Virus record (IMG/VR): IMGVR_UViG_3300033571_019100
Coordinates: 1-25,229 of that record
DNA from: a virus
Reading direction: 5' to 3' (one strand)
Length of the DNA stretch: 25,229 nt
Shown: positions 1 through 6,435 of the stretch, in pieces
Numbering within the stretch: position 1 is the first letter of the stretch
Layout: every line of letters begins with the position of its first letter
The notes under the pieces: generated by a model
Database searches by the model: none
The model's input: only the letters and a program-made list of their open reading frames with translations
What the model was told of the DNA's origin: nothing
Translations under genes and position numbers: made by a program

Positions 1-106
1 CTATTAATTTTGAAGCATCTGCTGCTTGTACTGACGTGGTATTTGTAAATATCTTACCAAGTGTGGCATCCACTAAAATACTTCTTGATCTTCTTGTTGT
101 TGTCAT
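1..106 (-). CDS. Start of a further fibre-cluster gene (partial)
   Basis: An open frame starts at the ATG 104-106 and runs off the window after 35 codons (M T T T R R S R S I L V D A T L G K ...). A GAGG ribosome site lies eight bases upstream. Another ATG at 108-110 is closer to it but its frame stops after 18 codons, so I chose 106. The start overlaps the region just after the stop at 110-112, as in a coupled operon. The product is unknown; position suggests another fibre or fibre-associated protein. Confidence 0.6.
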   Translation of the reverse strand, partial: MTTTRRSRSILVDATLGKIFTNTTSVQAADASKLI

Positions 107-109
107 ACA

Positions 110-829
110 TTATACCTCTAACACTGTTAATGCGCATTTCCAAGATAGTGTTTTACTGGTATTGCCAGTAACGTACATATTAACGCTATTATTGGCATCG
201 TCTGCACGAAAATCAACGGCAAAATTTGCGTCAGTTCGTGCAATTACTATTTCGTAAATAAGGCCAACATCAGTAACGGTGCCGGCTACGTTAGTTGCTA
301 CGCCTTTTATATAAAATGCGGCATGGTCGCCGGCAGTGTCTGTTCTACGACATACTACATCTGCTGTATAATAAACAGTTTTATTAAGTGGTACTGCTAT
401 GCGACTATTGCTTACTCCATCTATAAATAATTCAGTTTCAGTTGAATTATTAGTAGTTCCAGTTAAACTATGTTCTGCAGAATAAATACTAGAAGCTGAC
501 GTAGTGGTAGTAGTGCTTCCAGTAGATATTGAAACGTCAGCTTCTAGCTCTACCCATTGGGAACTACTACCATCATTTAAGTAAGTATATTTTATACCTG
601 TTGCGGAATCAACCCAACCGTCTCCAACATTAGGCGAAGTAGGAGGTGTAGCAGACACAGTTAAGTTACCACCACCGCCACTGCCACCTAGTTCAGCAAT
701 AGTGTTGCTGGCAGTTTTGTAGAATATTTTTCCATCGGCATAGTTAAGTGCTAACTCGCCAAAGTCTAAGTCACCTGTAGCAGGTACTTTTCCTGGTACA
801 GAAGACTTTTTTAAGATTATCTTACTCAT
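110..829 (-). CDS. Tail fibre tip protein
   Basis: This 239-aa protein starts MSKIILKKSSVPGKVPATGD and continues with ELALNYADGKIFYKTASNTI, a very common fibre N-terminal module. After a Gly hinge (SGGGG, about residue 50) comes PPTSPNVGDGWVDSATG with YLNDGSSSQWVEL, another known fibre module. The C-terminal 120 residues form a beta-rich domain with AAFYIKGVATNVAG and a final TLSWKCALTVLEV. It resembles the tip domains found at fibre ends. The 49-base gap to the preceding gene holds a 6-bp inverted repeat (855-870) but no good promoter. It probably provides receptor contact. Confidence 0.7.
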   Translation of the reverse strand: MSKIILKKSSVPGKVPATGDLDFGELALNYADGKIFYKTASNTIAELGGSGGGGNLTVSATPPTSPNVGDGWVDSATGIKYTYLNDGSSSQWVELEADVSISTGSTTTTTSASSIYSAEHSLTGTTNNSTETELFIDGVSNSRIAVPLNKTVYYTADVVCRRTDTAGDHAAFYIKGVATNVAGTVTDVGLIYEIVIARTDANFAVDFRADDANNSVNMYVTGNTSKTLSWKCALTVLEV

Positions 830-878
830 TGGTTGATCCTAAAAAGGTATATTGAGTAGTATAGACTACTTTAGTATA

Positions 879-2201
879 TTAATATGTTCCACCGTCAACC
901 TGTGCAATACTAACTGCACCTGAGGTTACTGTAAAATCTGTGCTATCAAAACTTGCTAAACCTAACACGCTTGAAGTAGCTGTTGGAATTGCTGTGCTTC
1001 CAGCAGCAGTAATTAAACCTTTGGCATTCACAGTAAAGTTTGGTACTGTAGTACCGTTACCAAAACTTCCAACATTTGAATTAACTGTGGCTAAGGTAAG
1101 TGCTGCACTAGCGTTGGCACTACCATCAAAGTTAACAGTCCAACTAGCGTCTCCACTAATTGTAATGCTGCGAGCAGTTGCTAGTTTAGTGGCGGTTGAA
1201 GCATTTCCAACTAAGTCGCCAAAAACTGTAGCAACATTTAAGTTTTTATTAAAATTCCAGCGATCATCAACACTGGTATAGTTTAATACCGCAGCTGCTC
1301 CCGCAACTGTTATGCCCGCACCATTAGCTTCACTATTGTTTGTAGCATCTTTTGCTAACACAATATTAATATCGCCAACCGCTAAAGTTGTGGAATCAAT
1401 AGTAGTTGTTGTACCTTGAACAGTTAAATTACCAGTAATAGTCGCATTACCAGTTACACTAATATTACTTGCAGTTACGTCATCACTGTTAAGTGTGCCA
1501 TTTACTGTTACGTTATTAAATGTTACGTTATCAGTAGTACCAACAGCTTGACCTATTGCAAAACTAACTTGGTTGTTTGTTACTGCTGTAGTAACCCCAG
1601 TTCCGCCTGCAAAAGCCAAAGTATCTATTCCAAGCCTAATTACATCTGTACCAGTAGTACCACTAATATTTAATTCGGTTGAAATACTGGCTGAAGTTAC
1701 TGATGTAACTAAGCCTTTAGCATTAACTGTAATAACTGGTATAACGGTTGAGCCACCAAAAGTTCCAGTAGTAGTGTTAACTGTTGCTAATGTCAGTGCC
1801 GCACTAACATCTGCGGTACCGTCTACATTAACCAATGTTGCCGTGCCGTCACCAGTTAAACTTAATCCACGTGGAGTTTGCCATTTTGTAGTGGTTGCCG
1901 CATTTCCATCTAAACTTGCGGTAATTGTACCGGCTGCAAAATTACCACTTGCGTCTCTTTTTACTAAAGTACTTGCAGTATTTGTATGTGTGGCTGCAGT
2001 AATTTGATCAGTAAAAAACTTACCGCCAATTACAACGTGGTTTACAGCATTACCAGATGTTTCAGTACCTGTACCAATATATAAACGATCACCACCATTG
2101 GAACCGTTATCTGTTAGTGCACTGTATGCAAGCTCACCTGCACCCAATACTGCTGGATTGCCACTTACCTCACTGCGCTTTATTTTTAAAATAGAAGCCA
2201 T
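879..2201 (-). CDS. Tail fibre protein with internal repeats
   Basis: This 440-aa protein starts MASILKIKRSEVSGNPAVLG, the N-terminal module of fibre proteins in many aquatic phages, with a DRLYIGTGTETSGNAVNH strand set. Two similar blocks of about 60-70 residues lie near 110-169 and 345-405. Each contains S-A-A-L-T-L-A-T-V-N followed by T-V-N-A-K-G-L-(V/I)-T. Between them (about 235-330) is the module VNGTLNSDDVTASNISVTG plus GNLTVQGTTTTIDSTTLAV. The composition (Thr, Ala, Val, Gly, Asn) and repeats fit a trimeric beta-rich fibre shaft. The ribosome site AAGGAAAAG precedes the ATG. It is probably a side fibre contacting the host. Confidence 0.75.
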   Translation of the reverse strand: MASILKIKRSEVSGNPAVLGAGELAYSALTDNGSNGGDRLYIGTGTETSGNAVNHVVIGGKFFTDQITAATHTNTASTLVKRDASGNFAAGTITASLDGNAATTTKWQTPRGLSLTGDGTATLVNVDGTADVSAALTLATVNTTTGTFGGSTVIPVITVNAKGLVTSVTSASISTELNISGTTGTDVIRLGIDTLAFAGGTGVTTAVTNNQVSFAIGQAVGTTDNVTFNNVTVNGTLNSDDVTASNISVTGNATITGNLTVQGTTTTIDSTTLAVGDINIVLAKDATNNSEANGAGITVAGAAAVLNYTSVDDRWNFNKNLNVATVFGDLVGNASTATKLATARSITISGDASWTVNFDGSANASAALTLATVNSNVGSFGNGTTVPNFTVNAKGLITAAGSTAIPTATSSVLGLASFDSTDFTVTSGAVSIAQVDGGTY

Positions 2202-2212
2202 GTTCTTTTCCT

Positions 2213-2479
2213 TTAAAATTGTCCAGCCTCAACTATTTGCTGATCTAGCAGTTTAGTAGCGGTCCATTTTTCTGTTTGAGCATTATAAACAAGTATTGCT
2301 CCAGCACTTAATTCTGTTACGTCAATATCTCGTAATTGACCTATATCGACAGCGCTTGTAGGTGCCATCATACCTGTTACAATAGTTTGTACTGCAGTAG
2401 TTTGAGTTACTATTGTTTGTGGCTGACTTGACGATGTTACAACCGTATTACTTTGCTCAGTTGTAATAGTTTCAGTCAT
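2213..2479 (-). CDS. Small fibre-associated structural protein
   Basis: This 88-aa protein has a Thr/Val/Gln-rich, low-complexity N-terminal half. Its C-terminal half is IGQLRDIDVTELSAGAILVYN, then EKWTATKLLDQQIVEAGQF. The D-I-D-V-T-x-L ... G-x-I-L-V-Y-N-x-x-T-x-K-W motif is a widespread short repeat in phage fibre and structural proteins. It overlaps the previous gene by ATGA and is followed after 11 bases by a large fibre gene, so it is probably a linker or adaptor in the fibre assembly. The family is recognised from memory and no enzymatic role is suggested. Confidence 0.65.
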   Translation of the reverse strand: MTETITTEQSNTVVTSSSQPQTIVTQTTAVQTIVTGMMAPTSAVDIGQLRDIDVTELSAGAILVYNAQTEKWTATKLLDQQIVEAGQF

Positions 2480-3072
2480 CGTGTAACCTCCGGCACTAGT
2501 GTTAGATTACCTGTTAAAAACGGCAATACAATACCATTAGATTCATATAACTCTAAGCTATATACAGCGGTGGAAAAAGAAAAATTTTGTGTAACACTGG
2601 CTGGAATTGTAATTGTAATAGTACTTAATGTTAAATCTATTACTATATTTCCACCCGGTCCACTGGTTGTAGAGTATAAAGCTACAGGGCTTTCAACTGT
2701 TTCACGAATTTGCATGCGTGCACTATAAGCCTGAAGCGGGACAGGTTGATTATACTCAACGATTCCTCCACTAGTATAATTGCTATACTGTGTGCTATTA
2801 ACTTGATTTAGTGTAATTGTAGATGCACCAACTGAAGTAGCTAGGTGATAACTATCACCCACACTGTTAATTTCTTTCATTCCGCCAACACCAGTTACAC
2901 GAAATCTCCAGCCAGCCGGTAAACTATGTGTACTTGCTGTTGCTATTACACAGGGCGCACTTTTTGAAACAACTACGATTGGTTCATAAACTTTTGTTTC
3001 TGATTCCCAGCGGTAACTTTCTTGAAAAGTGCTGCCTTGATATATTTTATAATTAATTTTTGCTGGTTGCAT
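2476..3072 (-). CDS. BppU-like baseplate/fibre attachment protein
   Basis: I chose the ATG at 3072 (198 aa) because an AAGGAA ribosome site lies six bases upstream. A GTG at 3093 would add seven residues with no better signal. The N-terminus KINYKIYQGSTFQESYRWES and, later, LQAYSARMQIRET, VIDLTLSTITITIP and LTGNLTLVPEVTR follow a pattern common in phage baseplate/fibre proteins of the BppU N-terminal type. Between them (about residues 30-90) an extra beta module is inserted, with THSLPAGWRFRVTGVGGM. It resembles the FCCH-like module in the 918-aa fibre protein. The gene overlaps the preceding one by 20 bases and the next by ATGA. It probably anchors side fibres to the tail tip. Confidence 0.65.
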   Translation of the reverse strand: MQPAKINYKIYQGSTFQESYRWESETKVYEPIVVVSKSAPCVIATASTHSLPAGWRFRVTGVGGMKEINSVGDSYHLATSVGASTITLNQVNSTQYSNYTSGGIVEYNQPVPLQAYSARMQIRETVESPVALYSTTSGPGGNIVIDLTLSTITITIPASVTQNFSFSTAVYSLELYESNGIVLPFLTGNLTLVPEVTR

Positions 3073-3415
3073 TTGCTGTTCCTTTGTATGCACTAGACAA
3101 CTGCTTAAATTTTACGACTTCTTTAGTAAGTGCAGATACTTCAGTGCGTAAGTGCTGGTTTTCAAAAGTTAATTTTTGTAATTCGCCATTTAGTGCAATT
3201 ACTTCTGAGTGCAACCTACCAAGTTCTATACTAAGCTTTGTGTTTTGCTCACTCATACGCTCCAATTCTGCGTGCATAAGTGTTATAATTGAAGTTTCTG
3301 CTTCAGTGCTTCGCCAATTTTTCAAGATTTTTTGCGCACCTATAAAAACCGCCATTACTGCTATTGCAATCAGGCTAGTAGCTTGTAGGGTTTGCTCAAA
3401 ATTAGATTCTAACAT
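3053..3415 (-). CDS. Membrane-anchored coiled-coil protein (spanin-like build)
   Basis: This 120-aa protein has one N-terminal membrane segment (about residues 12-30, ATSLIAIAVMAVFIGAQ) followed by a basic stretch and a long coiled coil (about 41-110) with regular Leu/Val heptads. The layout matches inner-membrane spanins of the Rz type and also some phage membrane proteins of unknown role. No lipoprotein partner, holin or endolysin is in the window, so the spanin reading is a hypothesis. The ATG has a strong AAAGGAG ribosome site, and it is the first full gene after a strong promoter. Its 3' end overlaps the next gene. Confidence 0.65.
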   Translation of the reverse strand: MLESNFEQTLQATSLIAIAVMAVFIGAQKILKNWRSTEAETSIITLMHAELERMSEQNTKLSIELGRLHSEVIALNGELQKLTFENQHLRTEVSALTKEVVKFKQLSSAYKGTANATSKN

Positions 3416-3434
3416 AAGCTAGTTCTCCTTTTTT

Positions 3435-3506
3435 CTATCGGCTGTAAACTACGCAGCCACTAAATTTATTTAACTGATTGTATTCTAGTGCAATCCCTTT
3501 TAACAT
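3435..3506 (-). CDS. Possible 23-codon leader ORF
   Basis: In the leader after the strong promoter an ATG at 3504-3506 opens a 23-codon frame (M L K G I A L E Y N Q L N K ...) ending at TAG 3435-3437, just before the ribosome site of the next gene. There is no Shine-Dalgarno sequence before its ATG. It may be chance, or a short leader peptide affecting translation of the gene behind it. Confidence 0.2.
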   Translation of the reverse strand: MLKGIALEYNQLNKFSGCVVYSR

Positions 3507-3538
3507 AAAAAATTAGGAGACCACGAACATTTTGGTAT

Positions 3539-3567
3539 ATTATAGCACAAGGGCATGATAAAGTCAA
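3539..3567 (-). promoter_or_regulatory. Strong sigma-70 promoter for the distal fibre cluster
   Basis: TTGACT (3562-3567) and TATAAT (3539-3544) are exactly 17 bases apart on the minus strand, eleven of twelve consensus positions. It lies directly after the terminator at 3575-3602. Transcription would start near 3532 and give a leader of about 115 bases before the 120-aa membrane protein gene. Confidence 0.88.
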
Positions 3568-3574
3568 CGCAAAA

Positions 3575-3602
3575 AAATACCCACCTTTTGTGGTGGGTAT
3601 TT
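3575..3602 (-). terminator. Rho-independent terminator
   Basis: A 9-bp stem (ATACCCACC at 3577-3585 with 3592-3600), lengthened by A-T pairs, has a six-base loop and seven T residues on the minus strand. It starts a few bases after the stop of the 237-aa gene. Confidence 0.9.
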
Positions 3603-3606
3603 AAAT

Positions 3607-4320
3607 TTAAAACTCTTCTAAGTCAACTGAACTGGTGTATCTGGTATACTGAGCGTAACTGATTCCACTTAAATTTGATAGTTTGCCATATATAGAGTAC
3701 ATTTGCTCACGAGATTTATCTGTATCTTCTGGAAAAGCTGATACAAATACGCAACCAAATTTTCCAATACTTTTTAGTATACTAAAAAATTCATACTTGT
3801 CTGTGTCTGTTAAGTACTCTAATTGAAACTGCATAGTTTTATTACGAGGCCCTGGTGTCGAGTACAGGTCGCCGCTTTGTAATCTTTCCGAAGTACTAGT
3901 ATCAATATATCCTGTAGTAATTCCAAAAGGAATGTTATGTTGTGGACTCCAATAGTTGCCAACTATAAAGCGACTAACTTTTACGCTAACATTGAAAGTT
4001 ACTGTAAAACTAGTACGTGCACTGACTCCGGTTAAGTATACTACAACATACTTACCGCCGCCGTAACCATTTGGAAGGTTTATGCTGGAGCTAACAGTTG
4101 GCTCTGTTACTGCTGGAAATCCAGTAACTGTCATTGTTATTGACCCAGTATGTTCTGGTAAATACGCTACCACAGCTATGTTTCCGGAAACTGAGCTAGT
4201 GGTTAGTACAAAACTGGTGCCTGTAGAAGTTTGTGATTTATAATCATTGGTGGTAGGGTGTGTACTAGATCCTGCCACTTGAGTTAATCTATTATTATGG
4301 ATTATTCGTAAGTGTGCCAT
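3607..4320 (-). CDS. Minor tail protein, Dit-like C-terminal half
   Basis: This 237-aa protein has a beta-rich N-terminal half (about residues 25-115). Its C-terminal half has SGDLYSTPGPRNKTMQFQLE, a helix DTDKYEFFSILKSIGKFG, and a final YSIYGKLSNLSGISYAQY with SSVDLEEF. That layout is a strand set, a short helix for a replaced region, FVSAFPE, then a closing strand. It resembles distal-tail or minor tail proteins of siphophages. Its position after the tip proteins is unusual for a Dit. A clear terminator follows its stop, closing the unit. The assignment is by general resemblance. Confidence 0.5.
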   Translation of the reverse strand: MAHLRIIHNNRLTQVAGSSTHPTTNDYKSQTSTGTSFVLTTSSVSGNIAVVAYLPEHTGSITMTVTGFPAVTEPTVSSSINLPNGYGGGKYVVVYLTGVSARTSFTVTFNVSVKVSRFIVGNYWSPQHNIPFGITTGYIDTSTSERLQSGDLYSTPGPRNKTMQFQLEYLTDTDKYEFFSILKSIGKFGCVFVSAFPEDTDKSREQMYSIYGKLSNLSGISYAQYTRYTSSVDLEEF

Positions 4321-4378
4321 TGAATTCCTTGGGTTAATATAACTATTATTGTACTACTTTCTCTCACGCTAACCCCAA

Positions 4379-5692
4379 TTATAAAGTAGTATTTAAAGGG
4401 GCCCAGGAATACTGTTGAGTATCAATAGCCATTATTGAAGCATGACCTGTTAGGCTAGGTAAAAGATACCCGTTAGCCACTGTAGTCATTCCAGGATACC
4501 AGCCAGTATTAGACGCCCAGGTGCCTGCACTCTGTAGAGTACCTGCGGGCCTCAATGCAAATGTAGAGGGGTTAAGAGGATCAACAGTATAAAAAAGAGG
4601 CATCATATACCCAACACTCCCACCAGGATGACTTTGCCCAGAGCCTGCTTGACAATAGTAATAACCTACAGGAGAGCTTTGCCCTGTGGCCCAAGTTGTA
4701 GGTATACTACCGTATGTAGGAGAATAATTAGGTAAAGTTGTGGATGAATAAAATGTTCTAGTAGGTCTAAAACCTGCTACTAATCCAGAATTGGATAAAT
4801 TTGGGTCTAGTCTAGCTGCTGGTTTTAGTAGAGGAGAATTAGTATTGAAAGAACAAATACCTGAACTATCAAATGTTCGCATACCGTACCCTGTTGATGC
4901 AGCTCGTGTAGAGTAATTCTTACAAAATAAATAAAATTCATAGTCTGCAGGATTTAAGGAACCGGTTCCATTTGTGTACAAATTAAACCAATAAGGCTTT
5001 CTACGAATAGTAAAACAATACCCGGCACTTATACTAGAATTAATGGGGCTAGATACTGTCATATTAGATAGGTGAGTAGATCCACCAATTGATGGAAATG
5101 CTCCTGGCGAAGCAGCATTTAAAGTATTGTAATTTACGCCTGTTACTATTCGTGTTCCTGGTATATTACTAAATGTACCGGGACTAATTGTGCCATTCAC
5201 ATTTACATTACAGGAGGCTGTAACTGGGTTAAAATAAAATATTTCTAAAGTATCGCCTACACGTATAGGTACATTATTGTATACTCTCCAAGAAGCAACA
5301 CATTGCATATTTATATAACTAGAGCCATTTGGAGTAGGATACCCTATCTGAGACAGCATGTACCTTGGAGTTGTTCTAGTAAATTCGTCTTCTTTACTAT
5401 ATCTTTCTGGTACTGTAATAAGGCCAGTAGGTACTATAATAGGGGTACCAGATCCAACATATCTAGCAAAACACATCCAGTCAGTTGGCTGTGTACTATA
5501 GGCTTCACATGCAGCTGGTAAATCCAATTGCACGCACCACGGTACTAATCCGGAACCTATAGCATTTTGGTTACTTAATGTAGCTCCATACACCCTGGAA
5601 CCGCTATATCTACCAACAAATTGATACATGTGTATGGATGTATCAAGTACTGTATACCCTTCTGCATTTTTAAATTTAGTTCCGTATGTCAT
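4379..5692 (-). CDS. Unknown cysteine-rich tail protein (M-x-Y-G start)
   Basis: This 437-aa protein begins MTYGTKFKNAEGYTVLDTS. I recall that pattern from tip proteins of siphophages, but I cannot name a family. It holds nine cysteines and many Tyr, Pro, Gly and Ser residues, with short beta-strand-like stretches and no helix-rich part or membrane segment. It follows the 238-aa gene with only two bases between, so both belong to one unit. Together they might form an adhesin or a decoration at the tail tip. A 58-base gap separates it from the next gene. Confidence 0.55.
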   Translation of the reverse strand: MTYGTKFKNAEGYTVLDTSIHMYQFVGRYSGSRVYGATLSNQNAIGSGLVPWCVQLDLPAACEAYSTQPTDWMCFARYVGSGTPIIVPTGLITVPERYSKEDEFTRTTPRYMLSQIGYPTPNGSSYINMQCVASWRVYNNVPIRVGDTLEIFYFNPVTASCNVNVNGTISPGTFSNIPGTRIVTGVNYNTLNAASPGAFPSIGGSTHLSNMTVSSPINSSISAGYCFTIRRKPYWFNLYTNGTGSLNPADYEFYLFCKNYSTRAASTGYGMRTFDSSGICSFNTNSPLLKPAARLDPNLSNSGLVAGFRPTRTFYSSTTLPNYSPTYGSIPTTWATGQSSPVGYYYCQAGSGQSHPGGSVGYMMPLFYTVDPLNPSTFALRPAGTLQSAGTWASNTGWYPGMTTVANGYLLPSLTGHASIMAIDTQQYSWAPLNTTL

Positions 5693-5694
5693 TG

Positions 5695-6411
5695 TTAAAC
5701 CCAGAAGAAATAAAAATTTATTTTACAAGCAGGAGCACCGTACGGCGTTTGTGAAAAACCTCTATCGTGTGAAGTAAATGCAATAGTACCAAGATTATTA
5801 TCGGTATAAGGGATTGGCTTATATGACATAGTATAACTTCTATCGTAGTTTTTTATAACTACTGGAGGATTAACGGCACATTTTGCTATACCTACACTTA
5901 TTTCATCCATACAGGAAGTACCCACATTTGAAGAAGGTTCCCAGTTCCAGATAATAGTAGAGTTAGCTGGCGGTATTATACCTGTAGTAGTTGTATATGT
6001 AGAAAAATCCCTGGTGATCCATCCACCATTACCATCTGCTACCGGCTTTCCAATCTCACTGTATCCTACGGAACCGCTTGAAGGTGTAGTACCTCTATCT
6101 GGTTGCACATAACCAGGACTTTGTGAACAGCCTATCCAATTATCTGCAATAGCGGCGGAAGATTGTCCATAGCTTTCATTTGATATATGACATATTGCCC
6201 AAGAAGGTCCGCGCTGCCCAGAAGTATAGGTAAACGACTGTGATCCAGAAGGTGGAGACAGTACCCTAGGATCTTGCTGATTAAACCAGGTGGATATAGT
6301 TGGCGAACGTACTATCTCGGAATGAAACAGTATAGGTGTTGCAGGATCAGTATCCGTAAATGTTACTGTATTAGCAGCCCCCCCTGTTTTAATTGAAAAA
6401 CCATAAATCAT
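5695..6411 (-). CDS. Unknown tail-associated protein (M-x-Y-G start)
   Basis: This 238-aa protein is not firmly recognised. It begins MIYGFSIKTG, like a loose class of phage tail proteins that start M-x-Y-G. It is Tyr/Pro/Ser/Gly-rich and contains five cysteines, unusual beside neighbouring fibre proteins that have almost none. No signal peptide or membrane segment is seen. It lies 24 bases after the central fibre gene and two bases before the next gene, whose protein has a similar start and composition. A role as a tail tip or receptor-interacting component is inferred from position only. Confidence 0.55.
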   Translation of the reverse strand: MIYGFSIKTGGAANTVTFTDTDPATPILFHSEIVRSPTISTWFNQQDPRVLSPPSGSQSFTYTSGQRGPSWAICHISNESYGQSSAAIADNWIGCSQSPGYVQPDRGTTPSSGSVGYSEIGKPVADGNGGWITRDFSTYTTTTGIIPPANSTIIWNWEPSSNVGTSCMDEISVGIAKCAVNPPVVIKNYDRSYTMSYKPIPYTDNNLGTIAFTSHDRGFSQTPYGAPACKINFYFFWV

Positions 6412-6435
6412 TAATAGTTGCCCTATAATTATATA

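Noticed and set aside
93-110. ATG at 108-110 as the start of the last, partial gene
   Set aside because: That frame stops after 18 codons; the ATG at 104-106 stays open to the edge of the window.
940-2007. Long plus-strand open frames opposite the fibre gene (940-1281, 1573-2007)
   Set aside because: They are antisense shadows of the Thr/Ala/Val-rich fibre gene; their Pro/Val/Leu-rich composition reflects its codons and they have no convincing ribosome site.
3073-3093. GTG at 3091-3093 as the start of the BppU-like gene
   Set aside because: No ribosome site stands before it, while the ATG at 3072 has AAGGAA at good spacing and begins right at the conserved domain.
3060-3422. Plus-strand 120-codon frame mirroring the membrane coiled-coil gene
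   Set aside because: It covers almost exactly the same bases as the minus-strand gene, which has a membrane segment, regular heptads, a ribosome site and a promoter.
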